A stretch of 64,000 nucleotides of DNA from Bradyrhizobium manausense (GCF_018130615.1 NZ_JAFCKB010000001.1:682001-746000), one strand, 5' to 3'. Shown: positions 25,456-33,578, counted from the first letter of the stretch. Notes: generated by a model not told the origin, from the letters alone. Program-made: numbers and translations.

Positions 25456-25486
25456 GCATGCACCGGCATGCAACAAAGTGCATGTT
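25456..25486. promoter_or_regulatory. BoxR/BzdR-type operator candidate: three TGCA motifs 10 bp apart
   Basis: TGCA occurs at 25459, 25469 and 25479, exactly one helical turn apart, inside GCATGC-ACCG-GCATGC and CAAAGTGCATGTT. The last 13 bases recur exactly at 37971 upstream of boxC. BzdR/BoxR regulators are known to bind repeated TGCA boxes, so this looks like an operator for the boxR product in front of the ABC transporter that starts at 25626. The rest of 25305-25625 shows a CCGCCT/AGGCGG hairpin near 25540 and no convincing gene. Confidence 0.6.
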
Positions 25487-25625
25487 CAATGTCGAATCGC
25501 TCTTGCCTCGGAACGATACTGCCATTACCCATTTTTCCGCCTTGAAGAGGCGGGGGGAGCTCTTTCACTGATGGCGACTGTGTTCGAACATCGGCGCGTG
25601 TGCGTGTGCGCCTGAAAGAGTCTTG

Positions 25626-26543
25626 ATGCTGCTCGTTGTCGAACAGTTCTTGAACGGATTGCAATTCGGCCTGCTGCTGTTCCTGCTCGCCGCCGGCCTG
25701 ACGCTGGTGTTCGGGATCATGGATCTCGTCAACCTCGCGCACGGCTCGCTCTATATGATGGGCGCCTATTTCGCCGCGACCTTCGCCGCGTGGACCGGGA
25801 GCTTCCTGCTCGGCGCACTGCTGGCGCTCAGTGCGACCCTCGTGCTTGGCATCGTGCTGGAGATGAGTGCGCTGCGGCATCTCTACGGCCGCGACCATCT
25901 CGACCATGTGCTCGCGACCTTCGGCCTGATCCTGTTCTTCAACGAGGCTGTGCGGCTGATCTGGGGCCCGGCGGGCCTGGCGCTGCCGCTCCCGGCCTGG
26001 CTCACCGTGCCGGTGCCGATCCTGCCCGGCATTCACTATCCCGCCTATCGGCTTGCGATCATCATCGTCGCGCTGCTGGTTGCGCTGCTGCTCTATCTCG
26101 GCGTGATGCGCACCCGCATCGGTATGCTGATCCGCGCCGGCGCCTCCAACCGCGAGATGATCGGCGCGCTCGGAATCAACATCAAGCTGCTCTACACGTT
26201 GGTGTTCGGGCTTGGCGCCGCGCTCGCAGGATTGGCCGGCCTGATGCAGGCGCCGATCCTCACCGTGCAGATCGGCATGGGTGAGAACATCCTGATCCTC
26301 GCCTTCGTCATCATCGTGATCGGCGGCATCGGCTCGATCCGTGGCGCCTTCCTCGCCGCGATCTTCGTCGGCATGATCGACACGCTCGGCCGCGCCTTCC
26401 TGCCCAACCTGTTGCGGCAGGTGCTGAGCGGTGCCGCGGCCTCCACTGCCGCGCCCGCGCTGTCGTCCATGCTCATCTATCTGCTGATGGCGATCGTGCT
26501 GGTGGTGCGGCCGGAGGGGCTGTTTCCGGCCAACCGTCGATGA
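25626..26543 (+). CDS. livH: ABC transporter permease, LivH type (probable aromatic-acid uptake)
   Basis: 305 residues, about eight membrane segments. LivH hallmarks: QFGLLLFLLAAGLTLVFGIMDL, NLAHGSLYMMGAYFAA, and the coupling helix RAGASNREMIGALGINI. ATG 25626 follows GAAAGAG; an in-frame TTG lies one codon earlier. First gene of an HMGF operon that lacks a binding-protein gene. The TGCA operator upstream links it to benzoate control. Confidence 0.9.
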   Translation: MLLVVEQFLNGLQFGLLLFLLAAGLTLVFGIMDLVNLAHGSLYMMGAYFAATFAAWTGSFLLGALLALSATLVLGIVLEMSALRHLYGRDHLDHVLATFGLILFFNEAVRLIWGPAGLALPLPAWLTVPVPILPGIHYPAYRLAIIIVALLVALLLYLGVMRTRIGMLIRAGASNREMIGALGINIKLLYTLVFGLGAALAGLAGLMQAPILTVQIGMGENILILAFVIIVIGGIGSIRGAFLAAIFVGMIDTLGRAFLPNLLRQVLSGAAASTAAPALSSMLIYLLMAIVLVVRPEGLFPANRR

Positions 26544-27484
26544 AGACTTTCTCGGTAAGCAAGGCCGTCACGGCCGTGATGCTGGCGGGCCTCGTGCTGC
26601 TGCCGCTCTATTCCTATCTGTCCGGCAACATCTTCATCCTGACGCTGTTCACCCGCATCGTCATCCTGGCGCTGGCGGCGGCGAGCCTCAACCTCATCAT
26701 GGGGTTTGGCGGCATGATGAGCTTTGGTCACGCCGCCTATCTCGGCATCGGCGGCTACGCCGTCGGCATGCTCGCGCAGGAAGGTGTCGGAAGCGGCTTC
26801 ATCCAGTTCCCGGTCGCGCTCGCGGCCTCTGCAATTTACGCGCTGGTGATCGGCGCGCTCTCGCTGCGAACGCGTGGCGTCTATTTCATCATGATCACGC
26901 TGGCCTTCGCGCAGATGGCTTATTACGTCGCCTCGGGCCTTGCGCGCTACGGCGGCGATGACGGCCTGACCGTCTACAAGCGGAGCGACTTCTCCGGCCT
27001 GATCAACCTGTCGAACCGCACGCAGTTTTATTATCTCTGCCTTGCCTGTCTGTTCGGCGTGATCTTCCTGATCTGGCGCATCGTCAATTCGCGCTTCGGC
27101 CTCGTCGTGCAGGGCCTGCGCTCCAACGAGCAGCGTATGCAGGCGATCGGCTTTCCCGCCAAGCGCTACCAGCTCGTCTGCTTCGTCATATCAGGCACCA
27201 TGTGCGGCCTCGCCGGCGCGCTGCTCGCCAACAATACCGATTTCGTCAGCCCGGCCGTGATGTACTGGACCCGCTCCGGTGACCTCATGGTGATGGTGAT
27301 TCTCGGCGGCATGGGCACGCTGTTCGGCCCCGTCATGGGTGCGGTGGTCTATCTGCTGCTGGAAGAGTTTCTGTCGCAGATCACCGAATATTGGGCACTG
27401 ATCATGGGCCCGCTGTTGCTGCTGATCGTGCTGTTCGGCCGCGGCGGCATCATGGGCCTTCTGGGGAGGCTCAATCGTGGCTGA
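26540..27484 (+). CDS. livM: ABC transporter permease, LivM type
   Basis: 314 residues with about ten membrane segments. AASLNLIMGFGGMMSFGHAA near residue 48 and the coupling loop RSNEQRMQAIGFPAKRYQLVCF are LivM signatures, as is VILGGMGTLFGPVMGAVVYLL near 250. Its ATG overlaps the livH stop by four bases, and its end overlaps livG by eight, so the four genes are translated as a coupled unit. Confidence 0.92.
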   Translation: MKTFSVSKAVTAVMLAGLVLLPLYSYLSGNIFILTLFTRIVILALAAASLNLIMGFGGMMSFGHAAYLGIGGYAVGMLAQEGVGSGFIQFPVALAASAIYALVIGALSLRTRGVYFIMITLAFAQMAYYVASGLARYGGDDGLTVYKRSDFSGLINLSNRTQFYYLCLACLFGVIFLIWRIVNSRFGLVVQGLRSNEQRMQAIGFPAKRYQLVCFVISGTMCGLAGALLANNTDFVSPAVMYWTRSGDLMVMVILGGMGTLFGPVMGAVVYLLLEEFLSQITEYWALIMGPLLLLIVLFGRGGIMGLLGRLNRG

Positions 27485-28244
27485 ACCGCTGCTCCGCGTC
27501 GAAAAGCTGGTGCGCCGTTTCGGCGGCATCGTCGCGACGGACAACGTCTCGCTCGACGTCGCGGCCGGCGAGTTGCACGCCATCATCGGTCCGAACGGCG
27601 CCGGCAAGACCACGCTGATCAGCCAGCTTACCGGGCACCTCGAACCGCATTCCGGCAGCGTCTCGCTGGGCGGACGGGACATCACTTATCTGCCGGCCTA
27701 TCGCCGCTGCGCGCTGGGCCTCGCCCGCTCATTCCAGATCACCTCGCTGCTGCTCGACTTCACCGCCGCCGACAATGTCGCGCTGGCGGCGCAGGCGCAT
27801 GCAGGTCACTCATTCCGCTTTTTCGCCAATGCGCGGAAGGAGAAGGGCCTGCGCGATGCCGCGCACGCCGCGCTCGACCGCGTCGGTCTGGCTCATCGCG
27901 CCGATGTTCTGGTGTCGAAGCTCAGCCATGGCGAGCGGCGCCAGATCGAGCTTGCGGTCGCGCTCGCCAGCAAGCCGAAGCTGCTGCTGCTCGACGAGCC
28001 GATGGCCGGGCTCGGCGTCACCGAATCGCAGGGCATGGTGAAGCTGCTGCAGGAGCTGCGGAGAGAAGTCTCGATCGTGCTGGTCGAGCACGACATGCCG
28101 GCGGTGTTCGCGCTCGCCGACCGCATCTCGGTGCTGGTCTATGGCCGCGTCATCGCGTCCGGAGATCCCGCGGCGATCCGCGCCAACGAGGACGTCAAGC
28201 GCGCCTATCTCGGCGACCAGCATGTGGTGACGCACCATGGCTGA
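27477..28244 (+). CDS. livG: ABC transporter ATP-binding protein, LivG type
   Basis: 255 residues starting GTG at 27477. Walker A GPNGAGKTT, LivG-specific LARSFQITSLLLDF, signature LSHGERRQIELAVALA and Walker B LLLLDEPMAGLGV are intact; the H-loop is in VLVEHDMPAVF. The signature has SHGE instead of SGGE, a variation common in LivG proteins. Overlaps both neighbours by eight bases. Confidence 0.92.
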   Translation: MAEPLLRVEKLVRRFGGIVATDNVSLDVAAGELHAIIGPNGAGKTTLISQLTGHLEPHSGSVSLGGRDITYLPAYRRCALGLARSFQITSLLLDFTAADNVALAAQAHAGHSFRFFANARKEKGLRDAAHAALDRVGLAHRADVLVSKLSHGERRQIELAVALASKPKLLLLDEPMAGLGVTESQGMVKLLQELRREVSIVLVEHDMPAVFALADRISVLVYGRVIASGDPAAIRANEDVKRAYLGDQHVVTHHG

Positions 28245-28950
28245 TACGCTGCTCGACGTCGACGGCATCGAGACCTGTTACGGTCTCAGCCAAGTGCTGT
28301 TCGGCCTGTCCCTGTCGATCAGGCCGGGCGAGATGGTCTCGCTGATGGGCCGCAACGGCATGGGCAAGACCACGACGATCCGCTCGATCATGGGCCTGAC
28401 GCCGGCACGCGCCGGCAGCATCCGCTTTGCGGGTACGGAGGTCCGGCAGCTGCCGTCGTACCGCATCGCCAAGCTCGGCATCGGCCTCGTGCCCGAGGGC
28501 CGCCAGATCTTTCCGAACCTCACCGTGCGCGAGAATCTCGTCGCGGCCGCCGCCGACCGCTTTGATAGCGCCAATCCCTGGACGCTCGCCGCAATCTACG
28601 TGCTGTTCCCGCGCCTCGCCGAGCGCGCCGCCAACATGGGCAATCAGCTCTCCGGCGGCGAACAGCAGATGCTCGCCATCGGCCGCGCGCTGATGACCAA
28701 CCCGAAACTCCTGATTCTGGACGAAGCCACCGAGGGTCTCGCGCCGTTGATCCGCGAAGAGATCTGGAATTGCCTGTCGTTGCTGAAAAGCCGGGGCCAA
28801 TCGATCCTGGTCGTCGACAAGAACGTCGACCACCTCGCCCGCATCTGCGATCGCCACTTCATCATCGAGCGCGGCAAGACGGTGTGGAGCGGCACGTCGA
28901 ACGAGCTGATGGCCGAGCCGGATCTGCAGCACAAATATTTGGGGATTTGA
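28237..28950 (+). CDS. livF: ABC transporter ATP-binding protein, LivF type
   Basis: 237 residues. Walker A GRNGMGKTT, Q-loop region LVPEGRQIFPNLTV, signature NQLSGGEQQMLAIGRAL, Walker B LLILDEATEGLAP. The switch-region His of most ABC ATPases is replaced in VVDKNVDHLARICD by Asn-Val, with a His two residues later; similar LivF relatives carry this KN motif. Last gene of the operon; a repeat element follows. Confidence 0.92.
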   Translation: MADTLLDVDGIETCYGLSQVLFGLSLSIRPGEMVSLMGRNGMGKTTTIRSIMGLTPARAGSIRFAGTEVRQLPSYRIAKLGIGLVPEGRQIFPNLTVRENLVAAAADRFDSANPWTLAAIYVLFPRLAERAANMGNQLSGGEQQMLAIGRALMTNPKLLILDEATEGLAPLIREEIWNCLSLLKSRGQSILVVDKNVDHLARICDRHFIIERGKTVWSGTSNELMAEPDLQHKYLGI

Positions 28951-28991
28951 GGCGGCGTGAGGCGCGGAAAGGTCCGTGCCGCGAACGCGCC

Positions 28992-29116
28992 GTCGTCCTG
29001 GCGTAAGCCAGGACCCACCGCGTGATCTATCGGTTGCAGCCGCAATCAGTCGCGAACGACCGGTCGTCCCCAAACCTCTCCATGGGGTAATCGGTCCTGG
29101 CTTTCGCCAGGACGAC
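28992..29116. repeat. REP-like inverted repeat (GTCGTCCTGGCG family)
   Basis: Starts GTCGTCCTGGCGTAAGCCAGGACC and closes with GGTCCTGGC plus CGCCAGGACGAC, so both ends and each half are self-complementary. Lies downstream of livF and probably acts as a transcript-end barrier. Related to the GTCATTCCGGG elements elsewhere in the window. Confidence 0.8.
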
Positions 29117-29125
29117 ACCGGTCTC

Positions 29126-29467
29126 TCACCAATAAATACCGTGCCGATGCAATTCGCGGATCACGCGTGCCGCGGTGGACGGCTGGCGGTGCTTCGGCTT
29201 GGCGGTCTGCGCGGGCGTTGCGGCCGGCACTGTTGCGGCTTGTGCTGGAACTGCCGGCTGGCTTGACGCTGGTGTGGTGGTCGCCGTCTGGACATTCGCC
29301 TGCGGCGTTGTGGTCGGAGCCTGCGTTGCTTGCGGCGGGGCCTGAGTTGCCGGCTGCTCGGTCGCCTGGCTCGCGTTGGTTGCAGCCAGGCTCAGGCTGC
29401 GTGAACCGCCGGCATAGGCTTGACCTGCCAGCAGCGACAACGTCGCGATCAGGATCAGCTTGCGCAT
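29126..29467 (-). CDS. small secreted Ala/Thr/Gln/Pro-rich protein
   Basis: 113 residues from ATG 29467. A signal peptide (MRKLILIATLSLLAGQAYAG, cleavage after AYA) is followed by about 60 residues of low-complexity Ala-Gln-Thr-Pro repeats and a basic C terminus ending ELHRHGIYW. Low-complexity, disordered exported proteins of this type are common in Bradyrhizobium; function unknown. The upstream in-frame ATG at 29545 would put residues before the signal peptide and is rejected. Confidence 0.65.
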   Translation of the reverse strand: MRKLILIATLSLLAGQAYAGGSRSLSLAATNASQATEQPATQAPPQATQAPTTTPQANVQTATTTPASSQPAVPAQAATVPAATPAQTAKPKHRQPSTAARVIRELHRHGIYW

Positions 29468-29513
29468 GGAAACCCTCCCTTTGGTCAGTCCGTCTGACCT
29501 GACTTGCGCGCCG

Positions 29514-29600
29514 TCAGCGGGCGAGGCGGTGGGTGCCGATCTCAAGCAGGGTAGCCCGGCAGGACAGGCGATAGATCAGGCTGAACAATTGACCCAACAT
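29514..29600 (-). CDS. possible 28-residue peptide
   Basis: Begins MLGQLFSLIYRLS and ends LEIGTHRLAR, with GTGGAG eight bases before the ATG. It has a hydrophobic front and a basic end, like small membrane-associated proteins. The conceptual frame continues upstream without another good start. Support is only the ribosome-binding site and composition; it may be chance. Confidence 0.35.
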   Translation of the reverse strand: MLGQLFSLIYRLSCRATLLEIGTHRLAR

Positions 29601-29727
29601 GATCGAACTCCACTGTTGATCATGGGAGACAACAATAAACCTCGCGCCTTTCACGCGGTTTTCGTGGCGCAGGAAAATGGCTTCGTCGAAGACCGGCGTG
29701 ATGTCGTCGGAACAGATGGCATGAAGT

Positions 29728-29749
29728 CGCCTCACAGCGCCGTGAGGCG
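29728..29749. terminator. stem-loop after the glutamine synthetase-like gene
   Basis: CGCCTCAC-AGCGCC-GTGAGGCG, perfect 8-base arms and a 6-base loop, seven bases past the stop of the minus-strand gene ending at 29757. No U-run follows, so it may need other factors or only protect the 3' end. Confidence 0.5.
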
Positions 29750-29756
29750 GTCTCCC

Positions 29757-31193
29757 TCAAAACATCTCAAAATATTCGCGATGCTCCCAGTCGGTCACCT
29801 CCGCCAGGAAGCGGTCGATCTCGGCGTTCTTGATGTGGGTGTAATAGTCCACGAACTCCGCGCCGAACTTTTCGCGGAAGAACGGATCGTCCTTCAGCGC
29901 GGAGACCGCATCCCGCAACGACTTCGGCAGCAGCGGGGCCTTGGTCTCGTAGGGCGTGTCGGCCGAGGGGCCGGGATCGAGCTTGCGGTCGACGCCGTCG
30001 AGGCCGGCGAGGATCTGCGCGGCCATGTAGAGATAGGGATTGGCGGCGGGCTCCCCGACCCGGTTTTCCAGGCGGGTGGCGGCATCGCCGGCGCCGCCGA
30101 GCACGCGGATCATCACGCCGCGATTGTCGCGGCCCCAGATCGCGCGGTCGGGCGCCAGCGAATAGGAGCGGTAGCGCTTGTAGCCATTGATGGTCGGCGT
30201 CGTGAACACGGTGGCCGCACGGGCGTGATCGAGCAGGCCGGCGAGATAGGCGCGGCCAAATTCGCTGAGCGGCTGGCCGGCCTCTTTCGCCATGAAAAGA
30301 TTGTCACCGCTCGCGCGCGAGACGATCGATTGATGCAGGTGCCAGCCGCTCGCGAACAGGTTCGGTAGCTTTGGCCGGCACATGAAGGTGGCGTGATAGC
30401 CGTGGCGGTGCGCGATCTGCTTCACGGCGGAGCGAAACAGCACCATATTGTCTGCGGGCTCGAGGCCCTTCTTCGGCGCGAAGGTGAATTCGCACTGGCT
30501 CGGTCCAAACTCCACCTCGACCGAGCGCAGCGGCAGCCCGAGCGCGACGATATCGCGGCGCAGGATCTCCAGCACCGGCTCCATCTGATCGAAGCGCTGC
30601 TCGGTGAGATATTGATAGCCGTGAGACAGCAGGCTCACCGAGGGCGGGGTGCCCGGTTGGCCGGCGTCCTCGGGGCGCATATGGGGGTCGTCGAGCTTGA
30701 AGATGTGGAATTCGACCTCGAGGCCCGCAACAAAATCGTGGCCGTGGCGGCCGAGCTCGTCGAGCACCTTGCGATAGAGCCCGCGCGTCGCGAACGGCAC
30801 CGGGCGGCCGTCATTGAAATAGAGGTCGCACAGCACCCAGCCGGTCGCCGGCGCCCACGGCAAGACGCGAAACGTGGTGGGATCGGCGACCATCAGCACG
30901 TCGGCCGCACCCTCCATCTCCTTCATGCCGAAGCCGCCGCCCGCGGTGAACACCGGAAACACCGTGCGGTGCGAGGTGTCCTTGGCGAGCATGGTGGTAG
31001 TGATGGAGCAGCCGTTCTCCAACGACGCAATCGCTTCGGAGGCGATGATGGTCTTGCCACGCAAGATGCCGTGCTGGTCGGGAAAGGCGAGGCGGATGAC
31101 CTCGAGATTCCTGTCCTCGACGAGACGGCGCATGCGCGCGGCCGCGTCCTTCTGTTCATCCGACCACAGCGCATGACGCGCGACGAAAGTCAC
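29757..31193 (-). CDS. glutamine synthetase-like ligase (GlnT/gamma-glutamyl-amine ligase family)
   Basis: 478 residues with the GS catalytic core: GLEVEFHIFK, EVEFGPSQCEFTF, FASGWHLHQSI, NGYKRYRSYSLAPD and RLENRVGEPAANPYLYMAAQILAGLDG. It lacks the adenylylation-site region of GlnA and belongs with the GS-like ligases that glutamylate amines. It follows a Rieske oxygenase on the same strand. In aniline pathways (TdnQ/AtdA1 with a Rieske dioxygenase) such a protein makes the gamma-glutamyl anilide; here that role is an inference and the amidotransferase partner is absent. Confidence 0.82.
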   Translation of the reverse strand: MTFVARHALWSDEQKDAAARMRRLVEDRNLEVIRLAFPDQHGILRGKTIIASEAIASLENGCSITTTMLAKDTSHRTVFPVFTAGGGFGMKEMEGAADVLMVADPTTFRVLPWAPATGWVLCDLYFNDGRPVPFATRGLYRKVLDELGRHGHDFVAGLEVEFHIFKLDDPHMRPEDAGQPGTPPSVSLLSHGYQYLTEQRFDQMEPVLEILRRDIVALGLPLRSVEVEFGPSQCEFTFAPKKGLEPADNMVLFRSAVKQIAHRHGYHATFMCRPKLPNLFASGWHLHQSIVSRASGDNLFMAKEAGQPLSEFGRAYLAGLLDHARAATVFTTPTINGYKRYRSYSLAPDRAIWGRDNRGVMIRVLGGAGDAATRLENRVGEPAANPYLYMAAQILAGLDGVDRKLDPGPSADTPYETKAPLLPKSLRDAVSALKDDPFFREKFGAEFVDYYTHIKNAEIDRFLAEVTDWEHREYFEMF

Positions 31194-31210
31194 TTGGCCA
31201 CTCCCTCAAC

Positions 31211-31303
31211 TGCCGTAGGGTGGGCAAAGCGAAGCGTGCCCACGATCTGTGTCCATCACGGAGAAATGGTGGGCACGGCGCGTTGCGCCTTTGCCCACTC
31301 TAT
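31211..31303. repeat. TGCCGTAGGGTGGG repeat, long cruciform copy
   Basis: TGGGCAAAGCGAAGCGTGCCCAC near the left end pairs with GTGGGCACG...CCTTTGCCCA near the right end. The leading 14 bases match 2511-2524 exactly. It sits between the Rieske oxygenase and the GS-like gene, so if they share a transcript the hairpin is carried in the mRNA. Confidence 0.8.
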
Positions 31304-31321
31304 GGGAGCGGTGCACGAACG

Positions 31322-32680
31322 TCACTCCGCCGCTGTCAGCCGGTGCACATTATCGGCGATCTCCTTCGGTACCGGCGCGGTCCACGGCGCGCCGCGGCGG
31401 CGCTTGACGTCGACTTCCATCCAGTAGGTCTCCCAGCCGCGGGTTGGCCCGATGCCGTCCATGGTCGCCGGACCCTGGATGCTGCGCGCATTGGCCGCGT
31501 CCAGGAACAGCATCGGCTTTTCGCCGCCGCCGACCTTCTCGATCTCCTGCCGCAGCAGGCGGCGGTATTGCACGATCGCCTTGTCGCTCGACCCGAGATG
31601 CTCCTTGGTGCGGTCCTGGATCGCGCCCATCGATTCCACCGCCCACTGGTCGTGGACGTTGATGTCGTTGCCCATGCCGGTATAGGTCGCGGTCTGCTGC
31701 TCGTGCGGGTCGAAACCGTAATCGTTGGCTTTGTTCTTGCGCGATTTGTAATCCGGCAGCTCATAGAGCTCGAGCCGCTGGTCGCGCATCTTCTGCTTGT
31801 CGACCGGGTTGGAATAGCTGGTGAAGATCGCGTACCAGTAGCAGTTCTCGTCATCGACCGGCACGTGCCACTGCGTGATCGTCATCTCCGTGCTCATCGG
31901 GATGACGAAGCCATGCGGGAAGAGCTGGTTGGTGACGCGCACATGGGTGCGCTCCTCGTCGATCTCGCGCAGCGCGATCAGCCGCAGGCCGTATTCGGTG
32001 TGCTCGACATTGATGATCGGGCGGTCGTATTCGCGCAGGATCTTTGTCATCGGCAAATCGCTTCCCGCGGATGCGCCCCGGAATTGCTTGCCGTAAGCGG
32101 TGGAGGTGTCCTCGTCCTCGAAGAAGCGGTGCAGATAGGAGGCGTGCGCGGGATCGATGCCGACCTCCAGCGCCTGCAGCCAGTTGCAGGCCATGTGGCC
32201 CTTGAAGGCAAAGGTGTGTGTGCCGGGCGCGACGAAGCAATCGATCTCGGGGAATGCCGGCGGCTCGCCCCTGCCGAGATAGGCCCAGAGGATGCCGCTC
32301 TTCTCCACCACGGGATACGAACGCTGGCGGATGTTCTGGCAGAGCTTTGAGTCCTTCGGCTCGGCTGGCGTCTCGATGCATTGGCCGGTGGCGTCGAACA
32401 GCCAGCCGTGGAAAGCGCAGCGCAGCCCGCCATGTTCGAGCCGACCAAAGGCGAGGTCGGCGCCGCGATGCGCGCAATGGCGGTCGATCAGGCCGTAGCG
32501 CCCCTGCTCGTCGCGGAACAGCACCAGGTTCTCGCCGAGCAACTTCACGGGACGGATCGGCCGCTCGCCCTCGAGTTCATCGACCAGCGCCGCCGGCTGC
32601 CAGTAGCTCCGCATCAGCTTGCCGCAGGGGTCCTTCGGCCCGGTGCGGGTGATCAGGTCGTTCTGCTCCTGGCTCATCAT
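31322..32680 (-). CDS. Rieske non-heme iron ring-hydroxylating oxygenase, alpha subunit
   Basis: 452 residues. The Rieske [2Fe-2S] ligands are in CAHRGADL and CAFHGW (C-x-H, C-x2-H). The mononuclear iron site is GIDPAHASYLH, giving D-x2-H-x4-H. It looks like the phthalate 4,5-dioxygenase-like branch that acts without a beta subunit. No reductase or ferredoxin gene is adjacent. Two adjacent ATG codons start it; the second is equally possible. Divergent from the IclR gene across an inverted repeat and followed by the GS-like ligase. Substrate unknown; an aromatic acid or arylamine derivative is likely. Confidence 0.85.
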   Translation of the reverse strand: MMSQEQNDLITRTGPKDPCGKLMRSYWQPAALVDELEGERPIRPVKLLGENLVLFRDEQGRYGLIDRHCAHRGADLAFGRLEHGGLRCAFHGWLFDATGQCIETPAEPKDSKLCQNIRQRSYPVVEKSGILWAYLGRGEPPAFPEIDCFVAPGTHTFAFKGHMACNWLQALEVGIDPAHASYLHRFFEDEDTSTAYGKQFRGASAGSDLPMTKILREYDRPIINVEHTEYGLRLIALREIDEERTHVRVTNQLFPHGFVIPMSTEMTITQWHVPVDDENCYWYAIFTSYSNPVDKQKMRDQRLELYELPDYKSRKNKANDYGFDPHEQQTATYTGMGNDINVHDQWAVESMGAIQDRTKEHLGSSDKAIVQYRRLLRQEIEKVGGGEKPMLFLDAANARSIQGPATMDGIGPTRGWETYWMEVDVKRRRGAPWTAPVPKEIADNVHRLTAAE

Positions 32681-32711
32681 GGCGAGTGCATCCCTTGTGG
32701 AGTGGCGTTTG

Positions 32712-32736
32712 TTCGCCTATTGAACGAATGGGCGAA
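32712..32736. promoter_or_regulatory. probable IclR-type operator
   Basis: 25-base inverted repeat: arms TTCGCCTATT and AATGGGCGAA (nine of ten pairs match) around GAACG. It is the only strong symmetry in the Rieske/IclR intergenic region, 32 bases upstream of the Rieske start and 57 upstream of the chosen IclR start, a position suited to control of both. Confidence 0.65.
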
Positions 32737-32792
32737 TTATGACAGGCTTGGGATCGGCAGCAAGCACTATTTTGCAGGATTGTCCCGAGCCC

Positions 32793-33578
32793 ATGCCCAA
32801 GCTGAAGCGCAGCGAGACTGACGAGCGCGCGACGGATTTCGTCGAGGCCCTCGATCGTGGCCTGCGTCTGCTGCAGTGCTTCGGCACCAGTGCAGGCCCA
32901 ATGACGCTGAGCGATCTCGCCCGCGCCGCCGATCTGCCGCGCGCCACTGCGCGGCGCATGCTGTTCACGCTTCAGCGTGGCGGTTTCGTCTCCGGTGACG
33001 GCAAGCTGTTTTCGCTGACCCCGCATGTGCTGACGCTGGCGGCGTCCTATTTGCGTTCCAATCAGCTCGTCGCGGTGTTGCAACCGGTGCTCGATCGCGT
33101 CGCAACCGCGGCGAACGAAATCTCCTCGCTCGCGGTGCTCGACGGCGACGACGTCGTGTTCATCGCCCGCAGCAGCCCGGCGCGCATGTTCTCCGGTGGA
33201 TTGGAGATCGGCTACCGGCTGCCGGCGTTCTGCACCTCGGTCGGCCGCGCCATGCTCGGTCAGTTCGACGACACCGATCTGCTTGTCCGCCTGAAGAAGA
33301 CGAGGCGTGAGGCGCTGACGCCGCAGACGGTGACCGACCCGAAGACGCTGCTCGCGCACATTGCGGCTGATAGATCGCAGGGCCATTCGCTGGTCGATCG
33401 CGAAGCCGAGCCGCATTTCCGCTCGATCTCCGTGCCCGTGCGCCGCTACGACGACGTGATCGTCGCCGCCATCAACATGGGTGCCCATGTCGACCGCGTG
33501 CCGGCGCAGGAATTGATCGACCGCTTCCTGCCGCTGTTGCGGGAGGGGGCGGAGGCGGTGCGCTCGCAATTGCTGTAG
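32793..33578 (+). CDS. IclR-family transcriptional regulator
   Basis: 261 residues from ATG 32793. N-terminal winged helix about 12-75 (VEALDRGLRLLQCFG, MTLSDLARAADLPRATARRMLFTLQRGGFV) and an effector-binding domain with RLPAFCTSVGRAMLG and VDREAEPHFRSISVPVRRYD. Resembles the PcaR/PcaU/PobR branch that responds to aromatic acids. The earlier ATG at 32739 lies two bases from the operator and was not chosen. Likely regulates the divergent Rieske and GS-like genes. Confidence 0.87.
   Translation: MPKLKRSETDERATDFVEALDRGLRLLQCFGTSAGPMTLSDLARAADLPRATARRMLFTLQRGGFVSGDGKLFSLTPHVLTLAASYLRSNQLVAVLQPVLDRVATAANEISSLAVLDGDDVVFIARSSPARMFSGGLEIGYRLPAFCTSVGRAMLGQFDDTDLLVRLKKTRREALTPQTVTDPKTLLAHIAADRSQGHSLVDREAEPHFRSISVPVRRYDDVIVAAINMGAHVDRVPAQELIDRFLPLLREGAEAVRSQLL

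Noticed and set aside
25540-25556. CCGCCT-TGAAG-AGGCGG as a terminator.
   Set aside because: The T-run precedes the hairpin on the plus strand and is an A-run after it on the minus strand, so it does not fit an intrinsic terminator in either direction.
25371-25571. A 66-codon plus-strand frame in the bjaI-livH gap.
   Set aside because: Overlaps the TGCA operator region, has no ribosome-binding site and reads as non-coding composition.
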